Notes under the pieces: model-generated
The model's input: the letters and a program-made list of their open reading frames with translations, nothing else
Told to the model about the DNA's origin: nothing
Database searches by the model: none
Program-made: the position numbers and the translations under genes
Shown here: piece after piece, positions 53,671-62,550 of the stretch
Layout of the letters: every line of letters starts with the position of its first letter
How positions within the stretch are numbered: the stretch's first letter is position 1
NCBI RefSeq assembly: GCF_937425535.1
Contig: NZ_OW485601.1
Span: 5,687,501-5,751,500, forward strand
Length of the DNA stretch: 64,000 bases
Origin: Rhodovastum atsumiense
GTDB taxonomy: Bacteria; Pseudomonadota; Alphaproteobacteria; Acetobacterales; Acetobacteraceae
Direction: 5' to 3'

Positions 53671-56349
53671 TCAGCCCGTTGCCCTGTCTCCGGCGGCGAG
53701 CAGGGTCTCGATGCAATCCACCAGCTGGCTGACGCCGACCGGCTTGCGCAGCAGGGAACAGGCGCCGTGCGGCAGGCCATCGGCCAGATGCAGGGCCTCA
53801 TCTCCCGCGTGGCCGGTCAACAGCACCGCGGGCAGGCCGGGACGGCGTTGCAGCGCCGCGCGGATCAGCGCGAGCCCGCCCATGCCCGGCATCGACAGGT
53901 CGGACACCAGGGCGTCCACAGCCTCGCCCGCGTCCAGCATCGCGAGCGCCGCGGCCCCGCCGCCGGCGGCCAGGACGGCGAATCCGGCGTCCTCGAGCGT
54001 AGCGGCGAGGGTCTCGCGCACCATCGCCTCGTCGTCCACGACCAGGATGCGCCGGCCGGGGCTGGCCGCGGCGAGGCCGGCCGACCGTGCCGGCGTGGCC
54101 TCGGCCGCCGCCTCGGCCGCCGGCAGCCAGAGCGTGACGGCGGTGCCCTGCCCGGGTGCGCTCTCGATGGCCAGGGCGCCGCCGCTCTGTTCGGCAAAGC
54201 CCTTGGCCATGGGCAGGCCGAGGCCGGTGCCCTTGTCCTGCGGCTTGGTGGTGAAGAACGGCTCCGGCGCGCGCTGCAGCGTCGCCAGGTCCATGCCGGT
54301 GCCGGTGTCGGCCACCCGCAGGCGCACATATCGGCCGGGCGCCAGGCCCGAGGCATGCGGCGGGTCAGCCGCGATCGCCTCGGCTGCGACCTCCAGGGTG
54401 AGCCTGCCGCCCTCGGCCATGGCGTCACGGCCATTGGTCGCCAGGTTGACCAGCACGGTTTCCAACTGGCTCCGGTCGGCCAGGGCCAGGAACGGCCCCT
54501 GCCCGACCTCGACGCACACGGCGATATGGCTGCCCAGCGTCTGGGCCAGCACCTCCCGCAGGCCCTCCAGCAGCCGGGCCATGTCGATGCGCTCGGCCCG
54601 CAGGTCGCCGTGCCGGGCGAAGGCGAGCAGGCGACGGGTGATGGCGCCGCCACGCTCGGCCGCGCCCAGGACCGTGCGGGCGAATTTCCGCACCGTCGCC
54701 GGATTCTCGGCGCGGTGCGCGATCAGGGTCACGCCGCTTTGCACCGCCTGGAGGATGTTGTTGAAATCATGGGCGATGCCGCCGGCCAGTTGTCCCAGCG
54801 CCTGCATGCGCTGCGCCTGGGCCGCCCGCGCCTGCGCGTCCTCCCGCGCCGCCACCTCCTCGGCGACCCGTCTTTCCAGATCCCGGTTCATCCCGGCCAG
54901 GGCCGCCTCGGCCTGCCGGCGGGCGGTGACCACTTCCGAGAACAACAAGGCGCCCCCGATCGAGCCGTCGGCCCGATGCCAGGGGGTCATTTCCCAACGC
55001 ACCCAGTCGGTACGGCCGTCCGCGTGCGGGAATGCCTCGTCCTCGGCCGCCAGGGTCTCGCCGGCCAGCACGCGCCGGTGCACCTCGCGCCAGTGGTCCG
55101 ACATGTGCGGGAACACGTCGTCATAGCGGCGGCCGACCAGCGCCTCCGGCCCGGTTTCCTCCCGCAGCCGATAGTCCTGCAGGAAGCGCCGGCTCACGGC
55201 GAGGTAGCGCATCTCGGCGTCGAACATGGCAATGGCGGCGGGTGCGCGATCGACGAACAGCCGCAGCCGCGCCTCGCCCGCGGCCAGCGCCGCGTTCGCG
55301 GCCTGCAGCGCGGCGGTGCGCGCGGCCACCGTCGCCTCCAGCCCGGCATTCGCCGTGGCCAGAACGGACAGGGCGGCTCTCCGCTCGGTGGTGGCGGCGG
55401 CCAGCAACTGCGCCGTCGCCGCCGCCACGAACAGCATCAATTGCACGAAGACGACCCGCTCCGCCGGGGTCATGCCGGACCGCAGATAGGGCGTGGCATC
55501 GATGGCGAGGCTGGCGGCCATCATCAGGGCAAGGACCGCCACGGCAACGGTGGCGCCGAGCTGGCCATGGCGCAGGGAGGCCCAGATCAAAGGCGGCAGG
55601 GTCAGGGTCAAGGGCCGGATCGACGGTCCGGGCGCCCACAGCACTGCCGCCGTCCACAGCGTGACGATGACGGCGACAAGGCCGCAGGCGGCCAAGTGAC
55701 GTCCGGGCAGGCCGGGCGTCGCGTGGCACCTCGACCATCCCTGCGCTGCGGCCAGGGCTGCTGGCGTTCCCACCGCCACGCCCACGGAATCGGCCGCCCA
55801 GCAGATGCGCCAGACCTCGGCGAAGTCGGTACCGCTCTGGCCCGAGGCCGCCCAGGCGACGAGGGTGGCTCCGGCGACGGGGGCGACCAGCGCCGCCGCG
55901 CCCACGGCCAGGGTATCGCGCAGGCGCTGGCCGGGCGATACCTGCTCCCGGCCTTCCCGTAGGATCAGACGGACCACCGCCGCCCCCGCCAGGGCTTCGG
56001 TACCGTTGCCGGCGATGCCCCCCCCGACCAGGGGAATTGGCAGGCCCAGCACCAGGCCATCCGTGACGAGAGTGACTGCCGCCGCGGTGGCAAGCACCCA
56101 GGCCCAGCGCCGGGGAGGCGTCGCCAGGAGCGCCGCGAGAAGCACCCCCGATCCAGGCCAGAAGGTCGCGACGGCGATGGTGCGAAGGGACAGCGCGTGC
56201 CCAAGCATGACGGTGGCCAGGTAGGCAAGGGCGAAAAGCGCCATGGCGCCCGGCCAGGATGGGGCGCCTCCTGGGGTGGGCCGAAAAAGCAGAGGACCGA
56301 ACAAGTCGCGCATCGCCGTGCGCCTCAGCCGGGCACAAAGGCTGGGCAT
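53671..56349 (-). CDS. MASE1 hybrid histidine kinase with PAS and receiver domains
   Basis: An 892-residue membrane kinase. Residues about 30-330 form a MASE1 sensor with eight or so transmembrane segments; then come a coiled region, a PAS domain (about 365-480), HisKA with His 527 (GGIAHDFNNILQ), an HATPase (NLATNGRDAM, GTGLGLPMAKG) and a receiver with Asp 817 (VSDLSMPGMGG). Its core is very close to the stressosome kinase at 30939-33365, a paralogue. No separate response regulator is adjacent. The AT-rich island lies upstream. Confidence 0.93.
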   Translation of the reverse strand: MPSLCARLRRTAMRDLFGPLLFRPTPGGAPSWPGAMALFALAYLATVMLGHALSLRTIAVATFWPGSGVLLAALLATPPRRWAWVLATAAAVTLVTDGLVLGLPIPLVGGGIAGNGTEALAGAAVVRLILREGREQVSPGQRLRDTLAVGAAALVAPVAGATLVAWAASGQSGTDFAEVWRICWAADSVGVAVGTPAALAAAQGWSRCHATPGLPGRHLAACGLVAVIVTLWTAAVLWAPGPSIRPLTLTLPPLIWASLRHGQLGATVAVAVLALMMAASLAIDATPYLRSGMTPAERVVFVQLMLFVAAATAQLLAAATTERRAALSVLATANAGLEATVAARTAALQAANAALAAGEARLRLFVDRAPAAIAMFDAEMRYLAVSRRFLQDYRLREETGPEALVGRRYDDVFPHMSDHWREVHRRVLAGETLAAEDEAFPHADGRTDWVRWEMTPWHRADGSIGGALLFSEVVTARRQAEAALAGMNRDLERRVAEEVAAREDAQARAAQAQRMQALGQLAGGIAHDFNNILQAVQSGVTLIAHRAENPATVRKFARTVLGAAERGGAITRRLLAFARHGDLRAERIDMARLLEGLREVLAQTLGSHIAVCVEVGQGPFLALADRSQLETVLVNLATNGRDAMAEGGRLTLEVAAEAIAADPPHASGLAPGRYVRLRVADTGTGMDLATLQRAPEPFFTTKPQDKGTGLGLPMAKGFAEQSGGALAIESAPGQGTAVTLWLPAAEAAAEATPARSAGLAAASPGRRILVVDDEAMVRETLAATLEDAGFAVLAAGGGAAALAMLDAGEAVDALVSDLSMPGMGGLALIRAALQRRPGLPAVLLTGHAGDEALHLADGLPHGACSLLRKPVGVSQLVDCIETLLAAGDRATG

Positions 56350-56379
56350 GGAACGGCAACTTCAGTCGACACGTTGACA

Positions 56380-56580
56380 GAGATGAATCATTGTTGATGG
56401 GTAAAAAATCATTTGATGGAAGTTGACATGCGCTATGAAACGCACTGTGAAGCGATCACCCCCTACCCCGATAAGTACAAATAAATCTTGAGTCAAATTT
56501 TAAATGGCAAATTTTAATATTTAAAAATGCCAACAGTTTTATGTTGAATGATCGTGGCAATGCAACGCAGTAAGGGGCGC
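56380..56580. other. AT-rich island with imperfect inverted repeat
   Basis: About 200 bases of markedly low GC between the divergent MASE1 kinase and DUF72 genes. It includes runs of A/T, an imperfect hairpin with TGGCA (56505-56509) and TGCCA (56528-56532) arms, and several -35-like boxes (TTGACA at about 56422; TTGACT on the opposite strand). It is probably a promoter or protein-binding region for both genes; no gene seen. Confidence 0.5.
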
Positions 56581-56584
56581 GCCG

Positions 56585-57364
56585 ATGCCCGTGCATATTG
56601 GGATCGCGGGCTGGAGTATTCCGCCGCAATATGCGGCCGCCTTTCCCGCCGGCGAAACTCACCTGGCACGCTATGCCCGGCGCTTCGGTGCGGTTGAGAT
56701 CAACTCCTCATTCTATCGTCCGCACCGGCTGGCGACGTACGAGCGCTGGGCGCGCAGCGTGCCCGAGGCATTCCGTTTCGCGGTGAAACTGCCGAAGGAG
56801 ATCACGCATGTCCGCGGGCTGGAGGACAGCACCGGGCCACTGCTGCGGTTCCTCGCTGCCGTCAGCGGGCTGGGGGACAGGCTTGGCCCGCTGCTTGTGC
56901 AACTCCCCCCTGCCCTGCGCTTTGCCGCGGCCTCCGTGGAGCCGTTCCTTGACGGGCTGCGGCAACATTGCGCCGGTGAAGTGGTCTGCGAACCACGGCA
57001 TGCGTCATGGTTCACCGACCCGGCCGAGGCCATGCTGCGCCGCTTCGCCGTGGCCCGCGTGGCGGCGGACCCGGCAATCGTCGCCGCCGCGGCCGGACCG
57101 GGCGGAGACGATCAGTTGGTCTACCATCGCCTGCATGGCTCTCCACAAATGTACTACTCGGCCTATCCGACAGATGTCATCGAGGACCTTGCGACACGGA
57201 TCCTCCGACAAGCGACCTCGGCCCGGGTGGTCTGGTGCATCTTCGACAACACGGCTCGCGGAGAAGCCACCAACGATGCGTTGCGCCTCTGCCGGTGCCT
57301 GGCGGACAGATGTCGCCGGCCAATGGAAGGCGCTCACCGTGTGGGGCGGTGCGATGGCGGATGA
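56585..57364 (+). CDS. DUF72 domain-containing protein
   Basis: A 259-residue protein of the DUF72 (YecE-like) TIM-barrel family: GIAGWSIPPQYAAAFP at the start, EINSSFYRPH, FAVKLPKEITH, EPRHASWF and the YHRLHGSPQMYYSAY segment are all family landmarks. Function is not established, with nuclease or sugar-related roles proposed. AAGGGGCG ribosome site. It stands alone downstream of the AT-rich island. Confidence 0.9.
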   Translation: MPVHIGIAGWSIPPQYAAAFPAGETHLARYARRFGAVEINSSFYRPHRLATYERWARSVPEAFRFAVKLPKEITHVRGLEDSTGPLLRFLAAVSGLGDRLGPLLVQLPPALRFAAASVEPFLDGLRQHCAGEVVCEPRHASWFTDPAEAMLRRFAVARVAADPAIVAAAAGPGGDDQLVYHRLHGSPQMYYSAYPTDVIEDLATRILRQATSARVVWCIFDNTARGEATNDALRLCRCLADRCRRPMEGAHRVGRCDGG

Positions 57365-57507
57365 CGCTGGGCACGACATGTAAATGCGTGCATGTGCATG
57401 ACGCCGGGAGCGGAGCGCGGCCCCATCAGCATCAGGAAAGGCCAGGGCGCTGTCGCGTGACGGCCAAAAGACCCTTGCAACCCATTCGTGCTGATCCGCC
57501 TACATGA

Positions 57508-57849
57508 CTATTGGCCGGCATTGCCACAATGCAGTTCGATACTGTCGCCAACGCGGATGATGGTCACGCTGAGTGCGGGCTCGCCGAGTTTCTGCGGCAC
57601 GGAGAGTATGGCTTCCTGTCCCGGTGCCAGGGTCGCCACCATCCGTATCGGCTCCCCGCGCTCGTCGTCGATCCGTTGGGCGGTCGTGACCACGCGCAGA
57701 TCCGACCCGGCCCTGGTAAAGTAAGAAACAAGAGAATAAGACCCGATCTGCGTTTCAACGCCTTGGCCGGGCTTGATGGTAGCGGCGCATGCCTGCCCAG
57801 CCATGCCGAAGGCAATCAGGGCGCCAAGCGCTGCAACAAAGAATTTCAT
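57508..57849 (-). CDS. Small secreted protein of unknown function
   Basis: A 113-residue protein with a clear signal peptide (MKFFVAALGALIAFGMAGQ, cleavage probably after ACAA at about residue 23). The mature part of about 90 residues has a beta-rich pattern (IGSYSLVSYFTRAG, LRVVTTAQRI, ILSVPQKLG) and ends HCGNAGQ. It is likely periplasmic or surface exposed. GAGGT lies upstream of the ATG. No family recognised. Confidence 0.72.
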   Translation of the reverse strand: MKFFVAALGALIAFGMAGQACAATIKPGQGVETQIGSYSLVSYFTRAGSDLRVVTTAQRIDDERGEPIRMVATLAPGQEAILSVPQKLGEPALSVTIIRVGDSIELHCGNAGQ

Positions 57850-58263
57850 GATGACGATTACCTCAATACGAGCCGCGAATGAGTGCAGCTCATTTTTGTC
57901 CTATAACATGACTCCCTTCGCGACTGCAGCAATTAGGCTCATCCGTGCTGCCGGCACGCTTCACCGACGGAGGCCAGCCGTTTCGGGCCTGCACGGTTCA
58001 GGTTCCTGTTCTGGCGGAAAGGTTTATCGGTGGAGCGGCCAAAGGCCCGCCTGCCGGCCCCATGAGGCCGGAGCGTCACGTATCAGCCGTATCGTATCCC
58101 AGGCAGGAAGGCTTGCCAGCGGCGCCTGATTTGACTTGCAGCTACTTCGGCACAGGGCCGCTCAGCCCCCCAGCGGATGATCGCACGTGACGGCGATCAC
58201 CGCAGGCAGGGGCCAGGGGCGGGCGACCAACCTTCGGTCGGCCGCCTGGTCCCATGCCGGGAT
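57850..58263. other. Intergenic region, no gene seen
   Basis: 414 bases between the secreted-protein gene start and the end of the repeat-protein gene. A TATAGG-like -10 on the minus strand (about 57899-57904) could serve the secreted protein. The short frames here lack ribosome sites and coding character. Confidence 0.4.
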
Positions 58264-59244
58264 TTACTTCGGACGCTTGCGCGAAGATCCCTTCTTCGTC
58301 GGGGTCTTGGCCTCCACACGCGGCGCCGGAGTCACGGCGGCGGGACGCGCCGGGACCGCAGGGGATGCGGCTGCCGGCGCCGGAGCAGGCGCCGGGCGTG
58401 GCGCAGCGGCGGCAGGGGCCGGGCTCGGCGCGGGCGCCGGCGCCGGAGCAGGCGCCGGGCGTGGTGCGGCGGCGACAGGGGCCGGGCTCGGTGCGGGCGC
58501 CAGAGCAGGCGCGGGCGCCGGGCGTGGCGCGGCGGCGGCAGGGGCCGGGCTCGGCGCGGGTGCCGGAGCAGGCGCGGGCGCCGGGCGTGGCGCGGCGGCG
58601 GCAGGGGCCGGGCTCGGCGCGGGTGCCGGAGCAGGCGCGGGCGCCGGGCGTGGCGCGGCGGCGGCAGGGGCCGGGCTCGGCGCGGGTGCCGGAGCAGACG
58701 CGGGCGCCGGGCGTGGCGCGGCGGCGGCAGGGCTCGGTGCGGGCGTCGGCGCAGGCGCGGGCGCCGGGCGTGGCGCGGCGGCGACGACAGGGCTCGGTGC
58801 GGGCGTCGGCGCAGGCGCGGGCGCCGGGCGTGGCGCGGCGGCGACAGGGGCCGGCGCAGGCTTGGCCGCCGCCACGGCGACGGCCGCGGCGGCGGCCGGG
58901 CTCGGCGATGTTGCAACCACCCGGTCCGGCTTGGCAGCAGCAACGGCTTTGGGCGCGGCAGTGGCTGTTTCGGCCTTGTCGTTGCCTGTCATCAACGCCC
59001 AATGCGCGTCACGCACCGCGAACAGCGGCCAGGCGATCAGCACGAGAGGAAGGTAGTCGTGGGAAATCTTGTCCCGGCCCGGCCAGTCAGGACGGGCCCT
59101 GGCAACGATCGTCATAACACCGATCAGCGCATACAGCGCCGCGCCTGCAGCGCCGTGACCAGCGACCCACAGGAGCACCACAACGACGAAAGCCAGGAAG
59201 ACCAGGAAATGGTAAGGGCGCTTGACGAATTCTTCGGCGGTCAT
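58264..59244 (-). CDS. Membrane protein with long proline/alanine repeat tail
   Basis: A 326-residue protein. The N-terminal part (about 1-80) has two or three hydrophobic segments (FLVFLAFVVVVLLWVAG and AALYALIGVMTIVA, then YLPLVLIAWPLFAV). Residues about 95-300 are almost only Pro, Ala and Ser, in units such as APAPSPAPAAAAPRPAPA, and the end is basic (KKGSSRKRPK). The ATG at 59242-59244 has a perfect GGAGG site. It is probably a membrane-anchored protein with an extended spacer and a basic, perhaps nucleic-acid or cell-wall binding, tip. No TonB or other C-terminal domain was recognised. Confidence 0.75.
   Translation of the reverse strand: MTAEEFVKRPYHFLVFLAFVVVVLLWVAGHGAAGAALYALIGVMTIVARARPDWPGRDKISHDYLPLVLIAWPLFAVRDAHWALMTGNDKAETATAAPKAVAAAKPDRVVATSPSPAAAAAVAVAAAKPAPAPVAAAPRPAPAPAPTPAPSPVVAAAPRPAPAPAPTPAPSPAAAAPRPAPASAPAPAPSPAPAAAAPRPAPAPAPAPAPSPAPAAAAPRPAPAPAPAPAPSPAPAAAAPRPAPAPALAPAPSPAPVAAAPRPAPAPAPAPAPSPAPAAAAPRPAPAPAPAAASPAVPARPAAVTPAPRVEAKTPTKKGSSRKRPK
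58378..58860 (-). repeat. In-frame tandem repeat of about 63 bases (8 units)
   Basis: Units begin near 58378, 58441, 58498, 58561, 58624, 58687, 58744 and 58804, giving lengths of 63, 57, 63, 63, 63, 57, 60 and about 55 bases. The first seven are multiples of three, so the Pro/Ala frame is kept. Units 4 and 5 are nearly identical, indicating recent copying. The array encodes the tail of the membrane protein at 58264-59244 and could vary in length between strains. Confidence 0.8.
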
Positions 59245-59680
59245 GTCGTCCTCCAACGGCGCGATGGATAAACAGAAGGCAGGTCATGCCCGGTCGCGGC
59301 TGATGCCGAAGGGGCGCAACGCGCCACCTTGCATCGGCGCGGGCCGAGCATATGTGCCTCCTTGCACGTGAACTGGGTTGGCGCGACGGCGACCGTACCA
59401 GTGCACGTACAAAGAACGCCCGCGCAAGGGTCGGCCGCGGGCGGGCTGCACAGATATCCGGTCGTCTCGACGTCGGCGGGTCATGCGTCTCTGAGGCGAA
59501 GGGGCCTCTTCCATATGAATGAGGGGCCCCCAGGCGGCTAATCCGCCACCGGCATTCGTCGGACGCTAGCCTCTGCCCCGCGGCAAGCCAAGCGGAATGT
59601 TTCGTGCGACATGATAATTTGTGGAATTTCAGCAACCTCCGGCCCCCGAGGGGAACGAGAAGGGCTTTAATTCCCCTGCC
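59245..59680. other. Intergenic region, no gene seen
   Basis: 436 bases between the repeat-protein gene and the wrbA stop codon. Short frames on both strands lack ribosome sites and recognisable sequence. No strong hairpin was seen. Confidence 0.4.
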
Positions 59681-60280
59681 CTATCCTCGCAGCGCCGTCG
59701 CGACTCGGGTCACGCGGCACCCCTGCCATCGCGCCGCGGCGCGTTCATCCTCGGTGATCGGCCGGGGGCTCTGCCCGACGGCGGCGGTCGCGCCATAGGG
59801 CGTGCCGGCCTTCGTCATCGCCGGGTCGGCATAGCCCGTGGGCACGATGATGAAGCCCAGATGCGCGAGCGGCGGCCAGAGCGACAGGATGGTGGCCTCG
59901 TTGCCGCCATGCAGCGAAGCGGTGGAGGACAGCACCGATCCCACCTTCCCGACCAGCTTGCCGGCAGCCCACAGGCCACCGAGCGAATCGATCCAGGACT
60001 TCAGCTCCGAGCTGACGCATCCGAACCGGGTCGGCGTCCCCAGGATCACGGCGTCGGCCCATACCGCATCCTCGGCGGAGGGCGCCTCGTAGGCGGCATT
60101 CATGCGCTGCGCCGTCTCGTGCCAGCCTGGCACCCGGGTCATCACCTCGTCGGAGACAAGTTCACGCACGCGGCGCAGCCGTACCTCCGCCCCCTCGCTG
60201 CGGGCGCCCTCGGCTGCGGCGGCGGCCAGGCTCTCGATGGTACCGGAACGGGAATAGAAGGCGATCAGCACATTGGTCAT
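59681..60280 (-). CDS. wrbA: NAD(P)H:quinone oxidoreductase WrbA family
   Basis: A 199-residue flavodoxin-like protein. The FMN phosphate loop is YSRSGTIE at about 9-16; GTPTRFGCVSSELKSWIDS and SSTASLHGGNEATILSL follow the WrbA pattern. It reduces quinones by two electrons, protecting against oxidative stress. Strong ribosome site GGGGGAAAG. The lipocalin gene lies 123 bases upstream on the same strand. Confidence 0.9.
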   Translation of the reverse strand: MTNVLIAFYSRSGTIESLAAAAAEGARSEGAEVRLRRVRELVSDEVMTRVPGWHETAQRMNAAYEAPSAEDAVWADAVILGTPTRFGCVSSELKSWIDSLGGLWAAGKLVGKVGSVLSSTASLHGGNEATILSLWPPLAHLGFIIVPTGYADPAMTKAGTPYGATAAVGQSPRPITEDERAAARWQGCRVTRVATALRG

Positions 60281-60403
60281 GGTCTTTCCCCCGGCCTGCC
60301 GGCACGGCGGTGCCGGTCAGGGCTTGCGCAAGCTGACATGGCCTGGACCGCTGCCCTGGCCACCGGGCCAGCCACACAATCCCGCGCGAGGGGATGCGAC
60401 GGA

Positions 60404-60967
60404 TCAGGTCACCGCCGGCACCCTGACGATGGAGTCCTGCGCCGCCGACTGGAGCGTGGGCACGATGCGGGCCGGGTCGTAGCCCTGCGCCGCCGCGATG
60501 GAGAGCGCCCGGGCATAGTCGTCGGGCGGCAGGGCCGGCGTACGGGACAGCAGCCATAGCCGGCGGCGGCTGGGGGTTCCCACGACGGCCCAGCGATACG
60601 CCTCGTCCAGGCCGAGCACCCAGTAATCGCCGCCGAACAGCCCAAAGAACACGACCCGCAACCGCGCCCCGCTGTCGTCCACCGCGCGCGCCCGCGCCCG
60701 CACCGAGCGCCGGCGCAGCCCCGCCGCGGCATCGCGGGCGGTGTTGTGCACCGTGACCGTGCCGTCCGGGCGGGCCGTATAGGTGGCCACCACGTCGACA
60801 CAGCGTCGTCCGTTGCCATCCTGCTCCGGATTGGGCAACCGCCCGACCTCGTACCAGCGGCCGAGATAGCGCGTCAGATCGACCGAGGGCACCGTCATCA
60901 GGGGCGGCCCGGGCGGAGAGCGGCGACGCAGCGCATTGACGGCGGCGACGAGGATATCAGCAACCAT
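60404..60967 (-). CDS. Lipocalin family protein (Blc-like)
   Basis: A 187-residue protein with the lipocalin GxW signature in YLGRWYEVGRLPNPEQDG (about 35-52) and later GGDYWVLGLDEAYRWAVVGTP, as in bacterial Blc. Unlike Blc there is no lipobox; the N-terminus (MVADILVAAVNALRRR) is only weakly signal-like. Lipocalins bind fatty acids or lysolipids. The ATG at 60965-60967 is uncertain (weak ribosome site). Divergent from the MFS gene, 89 bases apart. Confidence 0.83.
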   Translation of the reverse strand: MVADILVAAVNALRRRSPPGPPLMTVPSVDLTRYLGRWYEVGRLPNPEQDGNGRRCVDVVATYTARPDGTVTVHNTARDAAAGLRRRSVRARARAVDDSGARLRVVFFGLFGGDYWVLGLDEAYRWAVVGTPSRRRLWLLSRTPALPPDDYARALSIAAAQGYDPARIVPTLQSAAQDSIVRVPAVT

Positions 60968-61056
60968 GCGCTCAAGGTGGCGATGGGCGCAGGCACCGCA
61001 AGATGCGCGATGCCGGGTTCTCGCCAAACCACAAGATGTTGCTCTAGCGTCACCGC

Positions 61057-62271
61057 ATGTTCGGCCCCCATGCTTCCCGCCCGCGCCTGCTGGTCGTTTC
61101 GGCGATCGGGGTGGCCCAGATCCTGGCCTTCGGTGCTTCCTACTACCTGCCGGCCATCATCGCCGCGCCGGTCGCCGCCGATACCGGCTGGCCGTTGCCG
61201 TGGGTCGTCGGCGCCCTCTCGCTCGGGTTGCTGGTCTCTGGGCTGGTCTCGCCCGCGATCGGACGGCTGATCGAGCGGTCCGGCGGACGGCGGGTACTGG
61301 CGGGCAGTGCCGTGCTGATGGCGGCCGGATTGGCGCTGCTGGCCGGCGCCCCCTCGCTGCCGATGTTCCTGGCTGCGTGGCTGGTGATGGGACTGGCGAT
61401 GGGGGCCGGCCTTTATGACCCGGCCTTCGCCGCACTCGGACGCCTGTACGGGGACCAGGCCCGCGGCGCGATCACCCAGGTGACGCTCTACGGCGGCTTC
61501 GCCAGCACGGTCTGCTGGCCACTCTCGGCCTTTCTGGTGGCACAGGTGGGCTGGCGGGGAACCTGCCTGGCCTATGCGCTGATCGCGCTGACCGTGATGC
61601 TGCCGCTGTATCTGATCGGACTGCCGCAGGAAGCGCCCCGTCCGCCCGCGCTGCCGGCAGCCGAGGCCGCCGCCCCGGCGCCGTCCCCGTGCGGGCGGCG
61701 CTCCGCGCTGATCGTCTTCGCCATGATCATGACCCTGTCCTCAGTGGTCACCACGGTGGTGTCGGTGCACCTGATCACCCTGGTACAGGCGCGGGGCCTG
61801 GACCTGGCCGCCGCGGTGGGGCTGGGCATGCTGATCGGGCCGGCCCAGGTCGGTGCCCGCGTGATCGAGGCCACGTTCGGCCGGCACCACCACCCGCTCT
61901 GGAGCCTGCTGGTCTCCATGGTGGCGGTGTCGGCGGGTCTGGCCATGCTGATGGGCGGCGCCGGCGTGATGGCCGCCGGGCTGGTACTGTACGGCGGCGG
62001 CAACGGCGTCCGCTCGATCGCCCGCGGCACGGTGCCGCTCGCGCTGTTCGGCCGGGAGGGCTACGCGGCGCTGATGGGGCAACTGGCGGCGCCTGCCCTG
62101 CTGGCGCAGGCGGCCTCGCCGGCGATCGGGACGGTGCTGATCGCGCAGGTCGGCCCCGTCGCGACGACCCTGCTGCTGTGCGCGGCGGCGGGGATCAACA
62201 TCGCCTTGTGCCTGGTGCTGCTGGCCATCGCCCCGGTCAAACGGATCGGGGCCGCACCGCCGCGCCCCTGA
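61057..62271 (+). CDS. MFS transporter
   Basis: A 404-residue major facilitator with about 12 transmembrane helices. The loop 2-3 region reads GRLIERSGGRRVL, close to the GxxxDRxGRR pattern. The fragment LGRLYGDQARGAITQVTLYGGFASTV and the N-terminal QILAFGASYYLPAIIAAP resemble the YfcJ-like/oxalate-formate-like group. The substrate is unknown. It converges with cysNC, with a perfect dyad between them. Confidence 0.87.
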   Translation: MFGPHASRPRLLVVSAIGVAQILAFGASYYLPAIIAAPVAADTGWPLPWVVGALSLGLLVSGLVSPAIGRLIERSGGRRVLAGSAVLMAAGLALLAGAPSLPMFLAAWLVMGLAMGAGLYDPAFAALGRLYGDQARGAITQVTLYGGFASTVCWPLSAFLVAQVGWRGTCLAYALIALTVMLPLYLIGLPQEAPRPPALPAAEAAAPAPSPCGRRSALIVFAMIMTLSSVVTTVVSVHLITLVQARGLDLAAAVGLGMLIGPAQVGARVIEATFGRHHHPLWSLLVSMVAVSAGLAMLMGGAGVMAAGLVLYGGGNGVRSIARGTVPLALFGREGYAALMGQLAAPALLAQAASPAIGTVLIAQVGPVATTLLLCAAAGINIALCLVLLAIAPVKRIGAAPPRP

Positions 62272-62301
62272 AGGTGCGAGCGGGACGGCACCCTGTCGAA
62301 A

Positions 62302-62328
62302 TGCTATTGCGAGTCAGTCGCAATAGCA
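62302..62328. promoter_or_regulatory. Perfect 11-bp dyad, Fur-box-like (or bidirectional hairpin)
   Basis: TGCTATTGCGA (62302-62312), GTCAG, TCGCAATAGCA (62318-62328). The core TTGCGA...TCGCAA resembles Fur boxes of GC-rich proteobacteria found before iron-uptake genes. Here it lies between two convergent genes, with no iron gene next to it. No T-run follows on either strand, so a classic terminator is less likely, but a hairpin role cannot be excluded. Confidence 0.5.
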
Positions 62329-62550
62329 GTAAAGACTTCGGCGTCGGCCACGATGACGGCCCGATCTTGCAGGAGCGCCGCGGCCCGGGTCCGCCCGACC
62401 GGGTCGCGGCATTCCTGGCGACAACCGGCGGTTCCCCTCTCTCTCGCGCCCGCCGGAGTGTCCGCGCACTGCCACCGCCGGCGCATCCGACCGGTTCCGG
62501 CCCGGATCGGCGCCCCGGCGGTGGCAGGTCATGTTGAACCGCGAAAGACC

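Noticed and set aside
58375-58860. Repeat array as CRISPR
   Set aside because: Units are directly adjacent with no spacers, and they are in frame in a Pro/Ala-rich protein.
58142-59002. 286-codon Arg/Gly/Cys-rich frame and similar plus-strand frames
   Set aside because: Alternate readings of the Pro/Ala repeat; they follow the repeat unit and nothing else.
62330-62537. Small open frame after the Fur-box-like dyad
   Set aside because: It is only the tail of a longer shadow frame and has no start codon with a ribosome site after the dyad.
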